A stretch of DNA of 64,000 bases from Tenebrio molitor (taxonomy: Eukaryota > Arthropoda > Insecta > Coleoptera > Tenebrionidae): assembly GCF_963966145.1 (NCBI RefSeq), contig NC_091046.1, positions 7,564,001 to 7,628,000 of the forward strand, in the 5' to 3' direction. Below, in pieces: positions 40,701 through 49,260 of the stretch; position 1 is the stretch's first letter; every line of letters starts with the position of its first letter. The notes under the pieces are model-generated. The model did no database searches. It had not been told where the DNA came from and saw nothing but the letters and a program-made list of their open reading frames with translations. Made by a program: the position numbers and the translations under genes.

Positions 40701-42536
40701 AAGATGATGGTTTTACACTACGACAATGTTTCATCTCATATTACGCTTCAAACGATGCACTTTTTGGAGACCTCCGAAATAAAATTACTACAACACTCGC
40801 CTCACAATTCTGACCAGTCACCTTGCAATTTCTTTTTGTCGTCCAAATTTTGTGATTTTCAAGTTCTGATTTCCATCAAGCCGTTGAAACTTTCAAAAAC
40901 CCATTGTCTGAACTAACTCAAAAAGGGTGGAATTTTTGTTTTGAACTGCACGGTGGACACTTTGAAAAACAAAACAAAAATGTTTTTTGAAAAATATGAT
41001 TTGTTTCATCATATTGCAGAAAGTTTCGCTGCAACCTACGCTAGTAAGATGAAATTATACCACAAAATAAAAGAAAAACACTGTACAAAGCAATATCTTG
41101 ATTGTCGGTGTAGTAATTGCTCCGTACTTTTGATAGACAAACAAGTATGAAAATTTACCACTTTGATTTTTGATAAAGAATACCGATTCACGTAAATTGC
41201 ATAGATTCACATTTCCGTAAAAGATTAATAATAAAATAGTAACTATGTTGGGGTCATATAAATTACACACATTAAACAGCGATTAATGTTGTTAATGATT
41301 TAAAAAATAAAGTGACCCCGCAAATATCTATATTAGAAAAAATAAAGCATGCCAATGAAATTATTCCGTCAGCACGTATCATCGGGACCCGAGTACTAAT
41401 TTAAGAATTCTCGTTAAAATATAACTCAAAAATTCTTGCCGTGTACTTGAAACCGTTTTCAGATAAATAACTACGTCCCCAATTTTCTCATCCACATTCC
41501 TAAAATTTTAACAAACCTTCACAACATAAATAAATAATAGAATTTTAACATAATTTTCCCAACACTTTTGATATAATGCCGTACAGGATTCGTTACGTCG
41601 CTTAAAATTTAACTTTGATGGAAAATATATTAACACAAAGGTAAAGTGTACTACTGATTACATACATACATTTTTTACGCTCACGTTTAAGTATAAACAA
41701 TAGAAAAGAAAAATGAAGTTAGAAACTTCGATAGTATTGTCTTCATTTGCAGATAAAGATGTACAAATTCATACACATACTTGGTATTAATCATTAATGG
41801 AATTATTTACAAAGGAGTCTACACTTATGAAAATACATAATTTATTGCAATACAGTGCTTCATTAAAAAAGACATTGTTACTATGTATTAGCTCTTTGGA
41901 TCAACAATAATATAAAATAAACACAATGAAAAATATGCGGAGTTTTTGAACATCTAAAACAACACTTACAGCTTATTTATAATTTGGTGCTTATTAGGAA
42001 AAAGTTATCTAAGTTATGCGTACCTATAACATGCTGTATTTTTTCAAATAGTAGTAATTTTCATGAATAACAAACATGTCAAGACTCCAAATTGAAATAA
42101 TTTGTGCAATTCAACTTCATTAATGTTTTAGGCAAATAGTTACATGCAGCCTCTGCACGAAGTATATGTTCATACCTAAAATGTCAGTACACACCTAAAC
42201 ATTAATAAAACTCATACTGTAATTGAAGATGTTCGTATCATTTAAGGATAAACATACTAGTTCTGGTTTGTTAAGAGTAATTGTAAAGTAAGCCTGGATA
42301 CTGGATATAAGCTGGCGATCGTATCCAGGCCGTCAAAACTAGGGTTAAAAGTAATAGTCTTGGCTACTCACCCGTTCCAACTTTTGAAAATGTTCTCTCA
42401 AAAACGAGATGGGATTGGTTGGACGGTTTACACATAATTGAACAATACAATCTTTAAGAATTTGTTGGATATTGTGAGTTTGAACGTAAGCTTCACATTC
42501 ACGTAAGGATTGTTCTTCATCTACGTTTGCTGCCAT
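7622..42536 (-). CDS. Pka-R1: cAMP-dependent protein kinase type I regulatory subunit
   Basis: Coding exons are 42372-42536, 11835-12191, 7967-8478 and 7622-7706. All junctions are GT-AG and the phases agree, giving 372 residues, close to the usual length of about 376-381. Known role: it holds the PKA catalytic subunit inactive until cAMP binds. Residues 1-55 form the docking/dimerization helix bundle (SLRECEAYVQTHNIQ). RRRGGIS at 86-92 is the type I pseudosubstrate, with Gly in place of the phosphorylated residue. Cyclic-nucleotide domain A has its phosphate cassette at GGSFGELA to PRAAT (Glu193, Arg202). Domain B has DYFGEIA to PRAAT (Glu317, Arg326). The C-terminus ends SFVSLSV. The start chosen is the ATG at 42536, followed by MAANVDEEQS; the open frame upstream lacks another ATG. 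The 30,180-bp first intron contains a nested gene on the other strand. Identification is secure. Confidence 0.96.
7967..8478 (-). CDS. Pka-R1: Pka-R1 coding exon 3 (CNB-A end and most of CNB-B)
   Basis: Encodes residues 175-344, beginning VYVNNEIVTT. The acceptor is ACATTTTCAG and the donor GTAATT, ending in phase 2. It is clearly GC-richer than the surrounding introns. Confidence 0.95.
8479..11834 (-). other. Pka-R1 intron 2
   Basis: Non-coding for Pka-R1. It contains an 18-base A run at 9327-9344, a truncated transposon starting with ACAGGGTGACT at 9398 and the DUF4817-type fragment at 9656-9782. The plus-strand open frame at about 9013-9327, ending in the A run, encodes nothing I recognise. 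From 10100 to 11800 I see only AT-rich sequence with scattered TGTCA motifs. Confidence 0.5.
9656..9782 (+). pseudogene. DUF4817-type transposase N-terminus, fragment
   Basis: The plus-strand frame DKTDIVLLYGEARGHSE, then YGEMFPQRILPNARTF, has the hallmark LxxYGEARG...RxxYxxxFPxR pattern of the helix-turn-helix domain found at the start of many insect mariner-like transposases. A stop follows at once; a shifted frame resumes with VNITQQ, so the copy is broken. A terminal-like ACAGGGTGACT lies 250 bases upstream at 9398; I found no matching right end. Confidence 0.65.
11835..12191 (-). CDS. Pka-R1: Pka-R1 coding exon 2 (linker, pseudosubstrate, start of CNB-A)
   Basis: Encodes residues 56-174, from EQALDAKQQ to FYVIDQGEVE. 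The acceptor is TTTTCCAG and the donor GTAATG, phase 0 at both ends. The linker carries the RRRGGIS pseudosubstrate. Confidence 0.95.
15627..15853. mobile_element. Foldback/MITE, about 227 bp
   Basis: agtcgattgcaaaaaaaatc followed by gagtacatc at 15627-15655 is matched inverted at 15826-15853, differing only in A-run length. Interior non-coding. Confidence 0.65.
16388..16499. repeat. Near-palindromic foldback
   Basis: The left arm at 16388-16427 contains acaccaaggtagagaagaca and the right arm at 16459-16499 its near reverse complement, with about 40-base arms around a 30-base AT loop. It could form a long hairpin if transcribed. Confidence 0.6.
16848..16943. repeat. Three tandem copies of a 30-32 bp unit
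   Basis: The core cggagataataacttcacg, then gacgc, occurs three times in direct order starting at 16853, 16883 and 16914, with only small differences between units. Tandem duplication is clear; function unknown. Confidence 0.85.
20326..20440. repeat. Imperfect palindrome
   Basis: Arms around gcgtataat...attattca and tgaataattatacgc, with an inner pair ttccaacacgag/cgagtggtggaa. Probably a degenerate MITE. Confidence 0.45.
22590..23340. other. CpG-richer patch in Pka-R1 intron 1
   Basis: This 750-base stretch is visibly richer in CG than its AT-rich surroundings. Open frames exist on both strands, but none has recognisable motifs or consistent splice sites. It could be a promoter or enhancer of Pka-R1 or an untranslated exon; not provable from sequence alone. 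Confidence 0.3.
24411..24613. mobile_element. MITE family A, copy 2 (inverted)
   Basis: Termini CGGGTGTTCATTTAAATTT and its near reverse complement ending TGAACACTCG at 24613. Inner arms gttgaagagtcgattgtgaa / ttcacaatcaattctttaac. The asymmetric core is inverted relative to copies 1 and 3. Confidence 0.75.
25413..25612. mobile_element. MITE family A, copy 3
   Basis: Termini CGGGTGTTCATTAAAATTT and its near reverse complement ending TTGAACAGCCG-like sequence at 25612. It shares the core atcacggatcagctgtttaa with copy 1 and lies 800 bases from copy 2. Confidence 0.75.
26040..26423 (+). promoter_or_regulatory. CpG-rich promoter/5' region of the nested gene
   Basis: A sharp rise in GC and CpG density immediately before the ATG at 26424, with long overlapping open frames in several frames as expected for GC-rich untranslated DNA. 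No TATA box stands out. Placement next to the start codon suggests the promoter and 5' UTR. Confidence 0.5.
26424..29342 (+). CDS. Unknown protein with C-x-C-x3-C module, nested in Pka-R1 intron
   Basis: Two exons, 26424-26571 and 28669-29342, join at a split Glu codon (G|AG) across GTGAGT and TTTTACAG to give 273 residues. The ATG at 26424 is the first in frame. Residues 1-50 are basic and contain GIPKSKRKLQKHLRSAGLAY. The next block has CQCPQKCDERV (C-x-C-x3-C), then RERLFTFFYGLG, KYLVPLL and a VCQKAFVSAF segment. This pattern resembles an N-terminal module I associate with many uncharacterised insect proteins, some transposon-related; the function is not known. The remaining C-terminal half is rich in Ser, Pro and Lys and looks disordered. 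AATAAA lies 143 bases past the stop. The exons are intact, so it is probably expressed. Confidence 0.8.
29485..29490 (+). terminator. Poly(A) signal of the nested gene
   Basis: AATAAA, 143 bases downstream of the TGA at 29340-29342, followed by T-rich sequence. Confidence 0.6.
30675..31166. mobile_element. MITE with TGCTGGGTTTACACA termini
   Basis: The left end TGCTGGGTTTACACAGTCTG and inner ggcaatttgcgcgaa match inverted sequence ending at 31166 (TTTGCGCAAATT...GTGTGTAAACCCAGCA). 492 bp, non-coding. Termini of this style suggest a hAT-type element; no clean 8-bp target duplication is visible. Confidence 0.65.
33449..34004 (+). mobile_element. Mariner-like deletion derivative with DUF4817 fragment
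   Basis: Termini CAGGGTGTTTTCGAAGTTGA and its reverse complement, arms of about 34 bases with two or so mismatches, flanked on both sides by TATA/TA. The interior (33681-33830, plus) encodes a short intact 49-residue frame with MAYHYENNELTDMLLMYGQC and LFPERHHPGPRQL, the DUF4817-type helix-turn-helix that begins many insect transposases. The rest of the transposase is missing. Confidence 0.75.
34010..34804 (+). mobile_element. Non-autonomous Helitron, 3' end well defined
   Basis: The right end has the Helitron signature: a short GC hairpin GCGGGCAAAGCCGC (34778-34791), then CTAG at 34801-34804 followed by T. The left part (tataaaactgaaggtctg, then gatcttgatgaaattttgta) resembles the common 5' region of insect Helitrons. 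The exact 5' TC terminus is not evident because the element abuts the preceding transposon. Two direct copies of gttttttcgagttggaaat lie inside. Confidence 0.6.
36808..37089. mobile_element. MITE with imperfect 45-bp inverted repeats
   Basis: gataaggggcggccatgg at 36811 pairs with sequence ending aaccgccccttattt at about 37087. Matching continues inward through aaaacaaaatttctgaaa. Non-coding. Confidence 0.6.
37840..38100 (-). promoter_or_regulatory. Candidate internal promoter / untranslated first exon of Pka-R1
   Basis: This patch is CG-richer than its surroundings. It contains a full consensus cAMP-response element TGACGTCA at 38079-38086 and, on the minus strand, a strong donor GTAAGTG at about 37918-37924. 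No ATG opens the frame before that donor, so a coding exon is unlikely. An alternative untranslated first exon of Pka-R1 is possible but unproven. Confidence 0.25.
39337..39822. mobile_element. MITE with ACAGGGTGTCTCAAAATTCG termini
   Basis: The left end TACAGGGTGTCTCAAAATTC continues into gcgaattacaaattcagagcg. The right end, from 39783, reads as the near reverse complement and ends in CACCTGTA, one G short. Flanked by TA. About 485 bp with no coding remnant. Confidence 0.7.
39948..40084. mobile_element. MITE family B, copy 1 (137 bp)
   Basis: Termini GGGCCGGTTGCACCAACG and CGTTGGTGTAACCGGCCC. The same length as the copy at 57895-58031 and identical to it over the first 59 bases. Confidence 0.85.
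40600..41150 (+). pseudogene. Mariner transposase remnant
   Basis: The plus-strand frame contains MVLHYDNVSSHIT and LLQHSPHNSDQSPCNFFL, the second catalytic block of mariner-family DD34D transposases. The Asp of HYDN is present; exactly 34 residues later the expected catalytic Asp is Asn (PCN), so the protein would be inactive. A frameshift and stop near 40915 separate a C-terminal piece (FFEKYDLFHHIAESF, about 40990-41150). The N-terminal half is not recognisable. Confidence 0.7.
42372..42536 (-). CDS. Pka-R1: Pka-R1 coding exon 1 (dimerization/docking domain)
   Basis: Encodes residues 1-55, ending FQKLER at a GTGAGT donor, phase 0. It contains the two Cys typical of the type I docking domain (CEAYVQTH and QLCV), which form inter-subunit disulphides in the family. 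Confidence 0.95.
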
Positions 42537-43028
42537 TTTAAACACTTAAATTGAGATACGCTACAGTCGTATTAACAATGTTTGAATTGCACTTCACAAA
42601 TCTTTTGAAAACGTTGTTAATATTAATAAAAAGAACAGAACGTGAGTTGACAGTTGTTGCTATTTTTATTTTTGTTTCTTTACCATGAGACGGTGGGTAA
42701 CAACGAAATTCTTGAATCCCAAACAACGGATCGGACACATTTCACTAGATGGCGCCACGAAAATCAAACTGTTAAATGTCATAATTACATAACCTTAAAA
42801 TTTGTGTGTGACAAGAAAAAGCGCGCCATAAAACAGAAACGTAATTTGAAAAAGTAAATGAGGACACTCGCAGAAAAGACACTGGAAAGTTGAAGTGCCA
42901 CAAGAATGTGTTAAAACTTCATTACTTTATGTTCAGTGAAAACCACTTCTTTTTTGTTTGCACGATTTAATAAATATTTGTCTCCAGTATTATTTACAAT
43001 AGCTTTCGTTGGAGTTCTGTTACTTGCC
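42537..43028. promoter_or_regulatory. Shared promoter interval, Pka-R1 / DNA2
   Basis: Only 492 bases separate the divergent start codons of Pka-R1 (minus, 42536) and DNA2 (plus, 43029). The interval has no other supportable gene, so it must contain both core promoters and 5' UTRs unless upstream untranslated exons exist. Confidence 0.55.
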
Positions 43029-46000
43029 ATGAAAAAAATTAAGACAAGTCATGTAAATCACAGTTTATTGATGTTGACGTTATTTATTAAATTTAATGTT
43101 TCAGGTTCCTCAAAATTCTAAAATTTCAGATTTTTTTAGTAAAGTTCCAAACAATCAACCAATTAAAAATGGGATGTGTGAAAATAAGAGAAAACTGATT
43201 GATCTGAAACAATCTCCTGAGAGTGTAGTGTTAAATAGTGTGACTAATCTACCCCCAAAATGTAATCAAAGTACATCACCAAACTGTAAAAAAATCAAGT
43301 GTGATGAAAATTGTTTTCCAAGTGGTAAAATTATTTTTTTGTTTAAATGTGAATAAACAAATAAATGCTTTTTAGGTACTGATCATTTTGCAACAAATGC
43401 AATAAAGACTGAACCTTCAAGTAGTCAGTCAAGTGATTTAATCAATTTTAGCAATAGTCATATAGATAATGCTTTTAAGGTGGTTACTCCTGAAAAATGT
43501 TTAAAACCATCACTGTCAATGAAAACACCCACTCCAAAGAAACATTTTGAATTAGGTAATAAAAAACCACAAAGTTCAAAGAAACAGACTCCCTGCAAAA
43601 AGTTATATGAAAAATCACCTCGAAAATTAGAAGAATTTAATGTTCAAATAATAAAAGACTTTGTTAAGGTGTCACCAAGTACATCTAATAAAATAATAAA
43701 AGTGAAGGAAACTCCTGACAAAGTTTACCCTAATCATGTTCAAAGTTCTATTGTGCAGTATATTTCACCATCCACATCTAAAAGGTAACAACATTCAGGA
43801 ATGTTTTTTTTTTATCATTGTTTACTTTTATTTTTTCTAAGAACAATAATGAGAAAAAACGCGCTTCCCATTTTGTCTGCAGAAGTAAACCTAAATTGAA
43901 TATTGGGTTCAGATGATTTGTTTGTATTTTTTTCTTTAATATCAAATACTGCTCTTGCTTGCATGCTGAAATGTATAAACAATCCTTATCTGAAAAACTT
44001 ATCACGGTAGATGTAAGCATATAAATCGTTATTTTGATATACTAAACGTTTATTAATGAAATAAGTTCACTATTTCATGTTATTCACGACGAGAATGTTT
44101 CATACAGCTATTCAAAATTGCAGACGTACTCCACTTCAAAATGCTAACGAAACTACTCCAAAATCTCCACAGATAATGTCTAAATCAATATCTCCTAAAA
44201 TAAGGACCAAGCTGAACTTTTCAGAAAACGTTGGCACTCCTAGTTCAAATTTGTCATCTTCCTCCAATTTACAGGAAGATGTTGAGCCCTCACTTGACGC
44301 TTTTTTGGATGCTGACTTTGACATTATTCTTGTAAGTACCAAATTAACATGGACAAGTCTGCAATGTCTAACTAAGTTTTCGTATCCCACCTCCATCCGG
44401 CGGCACGGCAATTTTGCCGGAGTACATACACTATTACGGATATTATTATCAAGTAATAGTGCAGTGCTTATCAACATAATTACCGGCGTCTCGCCTCCGC
44501 ATTTTGACTTTGTTGTGTATTATGTTCTGTGTCAATGTTAAGGAATTTCCTCACGATATGACATGAGTATAATAATATACCTTTTTGAATTTCGACCACC
44601 AATGTGTTCTCTAATTCCAAAATTTTTATTGAAATTTTTTTTGAATTTATTATGTTAATTTTTTTGAATTTATTATGTTAATTTTTTTGAATTTATTATG
44701 TTAATTTTTTTGAATTTATTATGTTAATATTATGATTGAAATGAAATAATTTTCTAATGCATCTTCAAAATTTCTAGGAACAATTTGACAATTTAAATCT
44801 TGGTGAACCCCAACACTGTAAAATTTTAGAAGTCCGTCAATTAGATAATAAAACTGTGCTGAAATTAAAATCGAAAAAAAGTGGAAAAATAGGTTTATGT
44901 AATGTTGAAGAATTTTGGTAAGTCGATTAGTTTTCAAAGTTACTGTTGTAGTTCAAACTATGAACTGGACGTTTTTAGGTCTTCCAGCAATTACTTTAGA
45001 GAAAGGGACAAAATATATGTTTGTGCTGAAAAAAATGAAAACTCTGAATGGGTCGTTAATAATAAAGTGGGATGGCTCGTCTATGAACCAAATTTACTGA
45101 TTTCTTGCACAACTGTTGTTGGTAAGTCAGTTATAAAATTGGGCAAGAAAATACCACACAACTAACGACGATTGTAGTAAATGTAATAACTTGAATCATT
45201 CAACCCACTTTTAGGTAGCCTTTTTTGTAAAAGAAAAAGTGTCCTCTCTGACCGTTTCCGTGGATTTGACTCTAGTAACCGTGTTATGATAATTGGAATA
45301 TTATCTCACATGTTATTACAACAAGCTTTAAAACAGCGACTAAAAAGTATACGCGAAATAGAAGCAGCATTAAAGAAGATACTTCACTCCAAAGACACTG
45401 TGAGTAACACAAAATAAGTTCAACACTTCAACAGAATCATATTAAAACAATGGAAGAAGTTAAAGTAAGTTTCAACTCATCGCAATTTTTGTTCAGGTTA
45501 AAAGACTGTATGAAAGCAACCTAACTTACAACGAAATTGAATCAGAATTGCAAACTTTCATCCCTAAGTTAATGACATTCATAGAAGAGTACTTGAGCGA
45601 CAGTCCGATCAATCGGCCACGACCGCACAACTGGCAAGGGAAAATTTGCGAGATCGACGACATCGAAGAAAATTTATGGTGCCCGGAACTAGGAATCAAG
45701 GGTAAAATTGACGTAACCACTCGAACAGAATCTGGTATTGCGCCGCTTGAAGTTAAATCTGGCAGAGCCACGGTGTCTTTGGAGCACAGGGGCCAAGTCA
45801 TTTTGTACATAATGATGATGAACAAATTTGGCTACCAGGTGTCATCTGGCTTGTTGCTCTATTTGAGGTACTTCCAAATACCGTCTTTGAAATTGTCATT
45901 TCAACTTTGTTCTCAGAGAGGGTGTTCTAAAAGAAATCAAGGCCACAAATCAAGAAAAAAGAGATGTGATGATTCTGCGCAACGAACTGGCATACTTCTT

Positions 46001-48967
46001 GAAGCGAGCCACAGAGAACAACGATATCGGGGCTAATATGAAACCGCCGGAACTGCCCGAACCCATACAGAATCATCGCGCTTGTGGTAATTGTTCCTAC
46101 AACATTATCTGCACTTCTCTCTTAAAGTAAGCGTGTTAAAGGCCCGGTTGCATAAAGCTTAGTTAACGTCGGTAAGCCACAGGTGTCAGCTAACAACGCG
46201 CCCATTTGATTGGCTGATTCTAATCCAATCTTAAATATGCCCCAATCAGATCGCTTGACAGTACCAACGAATTGACATCGCTTTATACAACCGGGCCTAA
46301 GTGATTTTAGATTTCTTTAACTTGTGTGACTTGTAGATTTGAAAATCACGACATTTCGAATAATAAAGCAATAAAGGAAGTACAAAAAGATGTAACTTCC
46401 CATATCAACCAAACACATTTGGACTATTTTCTTCTTTGGAATAATTTGTTGAGTATGGAGGCAGAATGCAACAAGGATTCTAAAGAGATGAAAGAAATTT
46501 ATACGAGTGAACCGTCAAAAAGGTACTTTAATCTTAATTCAATATATTTTATTTAATGCAAGATAAAACTTTACAGGGAGGCACAAGGGAGATGCATTAC
46601 CAACGTAAGAGTCGTGTTTGTTGGAAACGAACGGAATGGCCTTTTTGAACACACTTTTGAAAAAGAAAAGTCAAGAATTGGGCACAATTTAACAGAGTGT
46701 GATATAGTCGAAAATAATTATGTTATAGTCAGTACTGACAGTAGAGCTGCAATTGCTTCAGGATTTGTAACAGAAATTTCATCTTCCAGAATAACTATCA
46801 CTCTTGACAGGTGTGTGATTGTCTCTTTCTAAATTATAAGTCGCAAGAAACGAAGATAAATTTGTAAATTTAATTACAACGTTGAATTCGAGATTTTTCT
46901 CATTCATCAATTAACTTGGTTAATTAATTATTTTGTACCTATTAATGTTGCATTGATAGATGACAGATTGCGCAATGGAAGGATTAAAGCATGGCCAACT
47001 GAATATACTAAACCAGTACTACTTTTGGTAGCGGTAGTTTAATGGAGTTGGCCATGGTTAAAGTGTAAACTAGCGCCATTTACACTTTATTATAACCAAA
47101 ATAAAACAGAAAATATTCCAGAAATCTCAACATTAAATATCAGAACACACTTTTCCACCTAGACACGTACGACTCCAACAACACCTTCTCCTTCAACTTG
47201 GCCAGCCTGGCTCGACTTCTTGAAAACACACCCCGAGCTGCCGAACTGAGAGACGTAATCATAGACAAGGCACCACCGTCGTTTGTTTCTAAACTACCTT
47301 CAGTTGTGGCCAAGAAGGGATCGGCAATATTGAGGAGGCTGAATCACGTGCAGCAGAGAGCCGTTCTGAAAGCTCTGTGCGCCCAACAGTTTCTCTTAAT
47401 CAAAGGCATGCCTGGGACTGGTAAGTTAAAATAATAATTTACAGTGCGAGTCTTAAAATACCTAAATTTAGGTAAAACAGCTACTATCGTCGCTCTAATT
47501 CAGTTGCTGGTAGAGTTGGATAAAACTGTTCTCATCACGAGTCATACACATTCGGCCATTGATAACATCTGTACTCGCCTGCAAAAGTTCAAAGTGGATT
47601 TTATAAGGTTGGGGTCACAGAGTAAGATTGCTGACAATTTGAAGCCGCATTCGGAAGCTAGTTTGACGGAGAAGTGTACAACACCGGAAGAAATGGACAA
47701 AGTCTACAACAGTTTCGTTAGTGGTCTTTGTAACGTGATGGAGCATTTATTTATTGCGAATTTTTGCAGAAAGTTATAGCCGTGACTTGCTTAGGCTCCG
47801 GTCATCCCTTATTGTCTAAACGAACTGTGGATGTTTGTGTAGTTGATGAGAGCACACAAGTGCTACAGACATCAATTATTAGACCTTTATATGCGGCGAA
47901 AACTTTTGTGTTGATTGGCGACCCTGATCAGTTGGCCCCTCTGGTCAGAAATAGAGACGCTTTGTAAGTATACATAATAAATTAATTCTGGTGTTAGTGA
48001 ACAGAGTCACAACAGTATTAACTCGCTTGTCCGTTTTTAGAAATGCCGGTATGTCAGAAAGTCTCTTTGAGCGGCTGAGCAGTTCTGAAGGAATAATCAC
48101 TCTGAATCTCAATTACCGAATGAACAAAACTTTGACTGATTTAGCAAACACCTTAACGTATGAGGGGCAGCTACAAACTGGTAATGAAGTTGTTGCTAAC
48201 CGAACTTTACATATTCCAAATATACAGGTAACAGTTGGCTCAACAGCGCCATGATGAGTGACAAAGTGTCGTTACAGGCGGTCAAGAATTCTTACAAACA
48301 GCATCAGTGGTTAGTCGAAGCGTTGGATACTTCATTAGAGGCAGCTGTCAAATTTATCGATACAGGACCAGTGTGGAGTCTCTCTCAAACAAGTTCGAAG
48401 AATATCAAATCGAAAGACACTCCAGACTCGAAAAATTACGTTAACGTCCATGAAGCTACAATTGTTTTTAAGCTAGTTGAGGCTTTAATCGAGGTAGTAT
48501 ATCTCTGAAGTGGGGACAAGTAATGTTAGCCTTTTGCAGGGTGGAGTACCTAATAGTGATATAGGAGTAATTGCAACGTATCGAGCTCAAGTGCTTCATA
48601 TTTCCACTTTGTTGAGCAAGTTCACTGTCGATGTTAGTACCGTGGATCAGTTTCAAGGTCGCGATAAAAATGTTGTAATCTATTCCTGTACAAAATCTGC
48701 CGACATGACAAGAGCCGCACCAGAATCTCAGAGTGTAAGTGGAGATGCAGTGTGAGTCGTGTGAACACAACATAAATGTTTTAGTTTGAACTTCTCGAAG
48801 ATAAAAGAAGACTGACCGTGGCCATTACTAGAGCTAAGCGTAAATTGGTGATAGTGGGCGATTTAATTACTTTACAGAACTACAAAACCTTCTCGGTGAT
48901 TTTAAGAGCGCTCGAGAACAATATTGTCAAGTTTGATTCTGAATGGAATCTTCTGGACAGTTCTTGA
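43029..48967 (+). CDS. DNA2: DNA2 ATP-dependent helicase/nuclease
   Basis: Eighteen exons, all GT-AG and phase-consistent, give 1282 residues: 43029-43052, 43105-43324, 43376-43784, 44124-44331, 44778-44917, 44979-45121, 45215-45399, 45497-45867, 45917-46126, 46337-46522, 46577-46810, 47122-47420, 47472-47716, 47770-47963, 48041-48227, 48278-48493, 48540-48734, 48785-48967. Known role: flap and DNA-end processing in replication and repair. Residues 1-290 are a Ser/Thr/Lys-rich extension absent in human DNA2. The RecB-type nuclease follows: LSHML His, GKIDVT Asp, PLEVKSG Glu/Lys. Its Fe-S cysteines are SLFCKRK plus CGNCSYNIIC. The helicase has GMPGTGKT (split by intron 12), VVDEST, GDPDQLAP, QFQGRDKN and AITRAKRK. 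Exon 1 is the least certain part; the start MKKIKTSH fits phase. Confidence 0.93.
44635..44728. repeat. 23-bp tandem repeat in DNA2 intron 4
   Basis: About four head-to-tail copies of ttgaatttattatgttaatt plus three T. Units are virtually identical, so length polymorphism is likely. It lies within the intron 44332-44777. Confidence 0.9.
46141..46297. mobile_element. MITE related to family B, in DNA2 intron 9
   Basis: Termini GGCCCGGTTGCATAAAGC and GCTTTATACAACCGGGCC, similar in the outer bases to family B. 157 bp within the intron 46127-46336, of which it makes up most. Confidence 0.8.
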
Positions 48968-49055
48968 TATTTTTTTAATATTTTACGTTTACGAAAACAA
49001 TACTCGTTTACTCATTGCGAAAATTCATTAGGTAATTTTTATACTTTTTTACTGA

Positions 49056-49061
49056 AATAAA
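49056..49061 (+). terminator. Poly(A) signal of DNA2
   Basis: AATAAA, 89 bases after the TGA at 48965-48967. A minus-strand AATAAA (49068-49073) serves the facing gene only if its 3' UTR reaches about 190 bases. Confidence 0.6.
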
Positions 49062-49260
49062 AATACATTTATTCAAAAGATTTTTCTATTTGAAATCATG
49101 TTTGACACAATATTGGTGTGTAAATATACATACTTGGAGTGTAAGTAAAATAATTAACTGAAATTATCAAAAGCATTCATAATGCTACTTATTGATGAAT
49201 AAAATTCGTAATTAGATTTAATTAATGGGTAAAATATAAAACAGCTTTAAAATGAAGACA

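Larger units (their letters stand above)
29491..42371 (-). other. Pka-R1 intron 1, part between nested gene and exon 1
   Basis: About 12.9 kb without a supported coding exon. It contains the transposon copies listed at 30675, 33449, 34010, 36808, 39337, 39948 and 40600, a 34-bp direct duplication at about 34998-35056 (tatggtggtattttaaaatg twice), and the CpG-richer, CRE-bearing patch at 37840-38100. Elsewhere (31200-33400, 38100-39300, 41200-42370) I see only AT-rich non-coding sequence. Confidence 0.5.

Noticed and set aside
46967..47015. Extra DNA2 exon between exons 11 and 12
   Set aside because: It has an acceptor and an open frame but the wrong phase. Starting exon 12 at 47122 restores the conserved NTLFHLD segment and fits perfectly.
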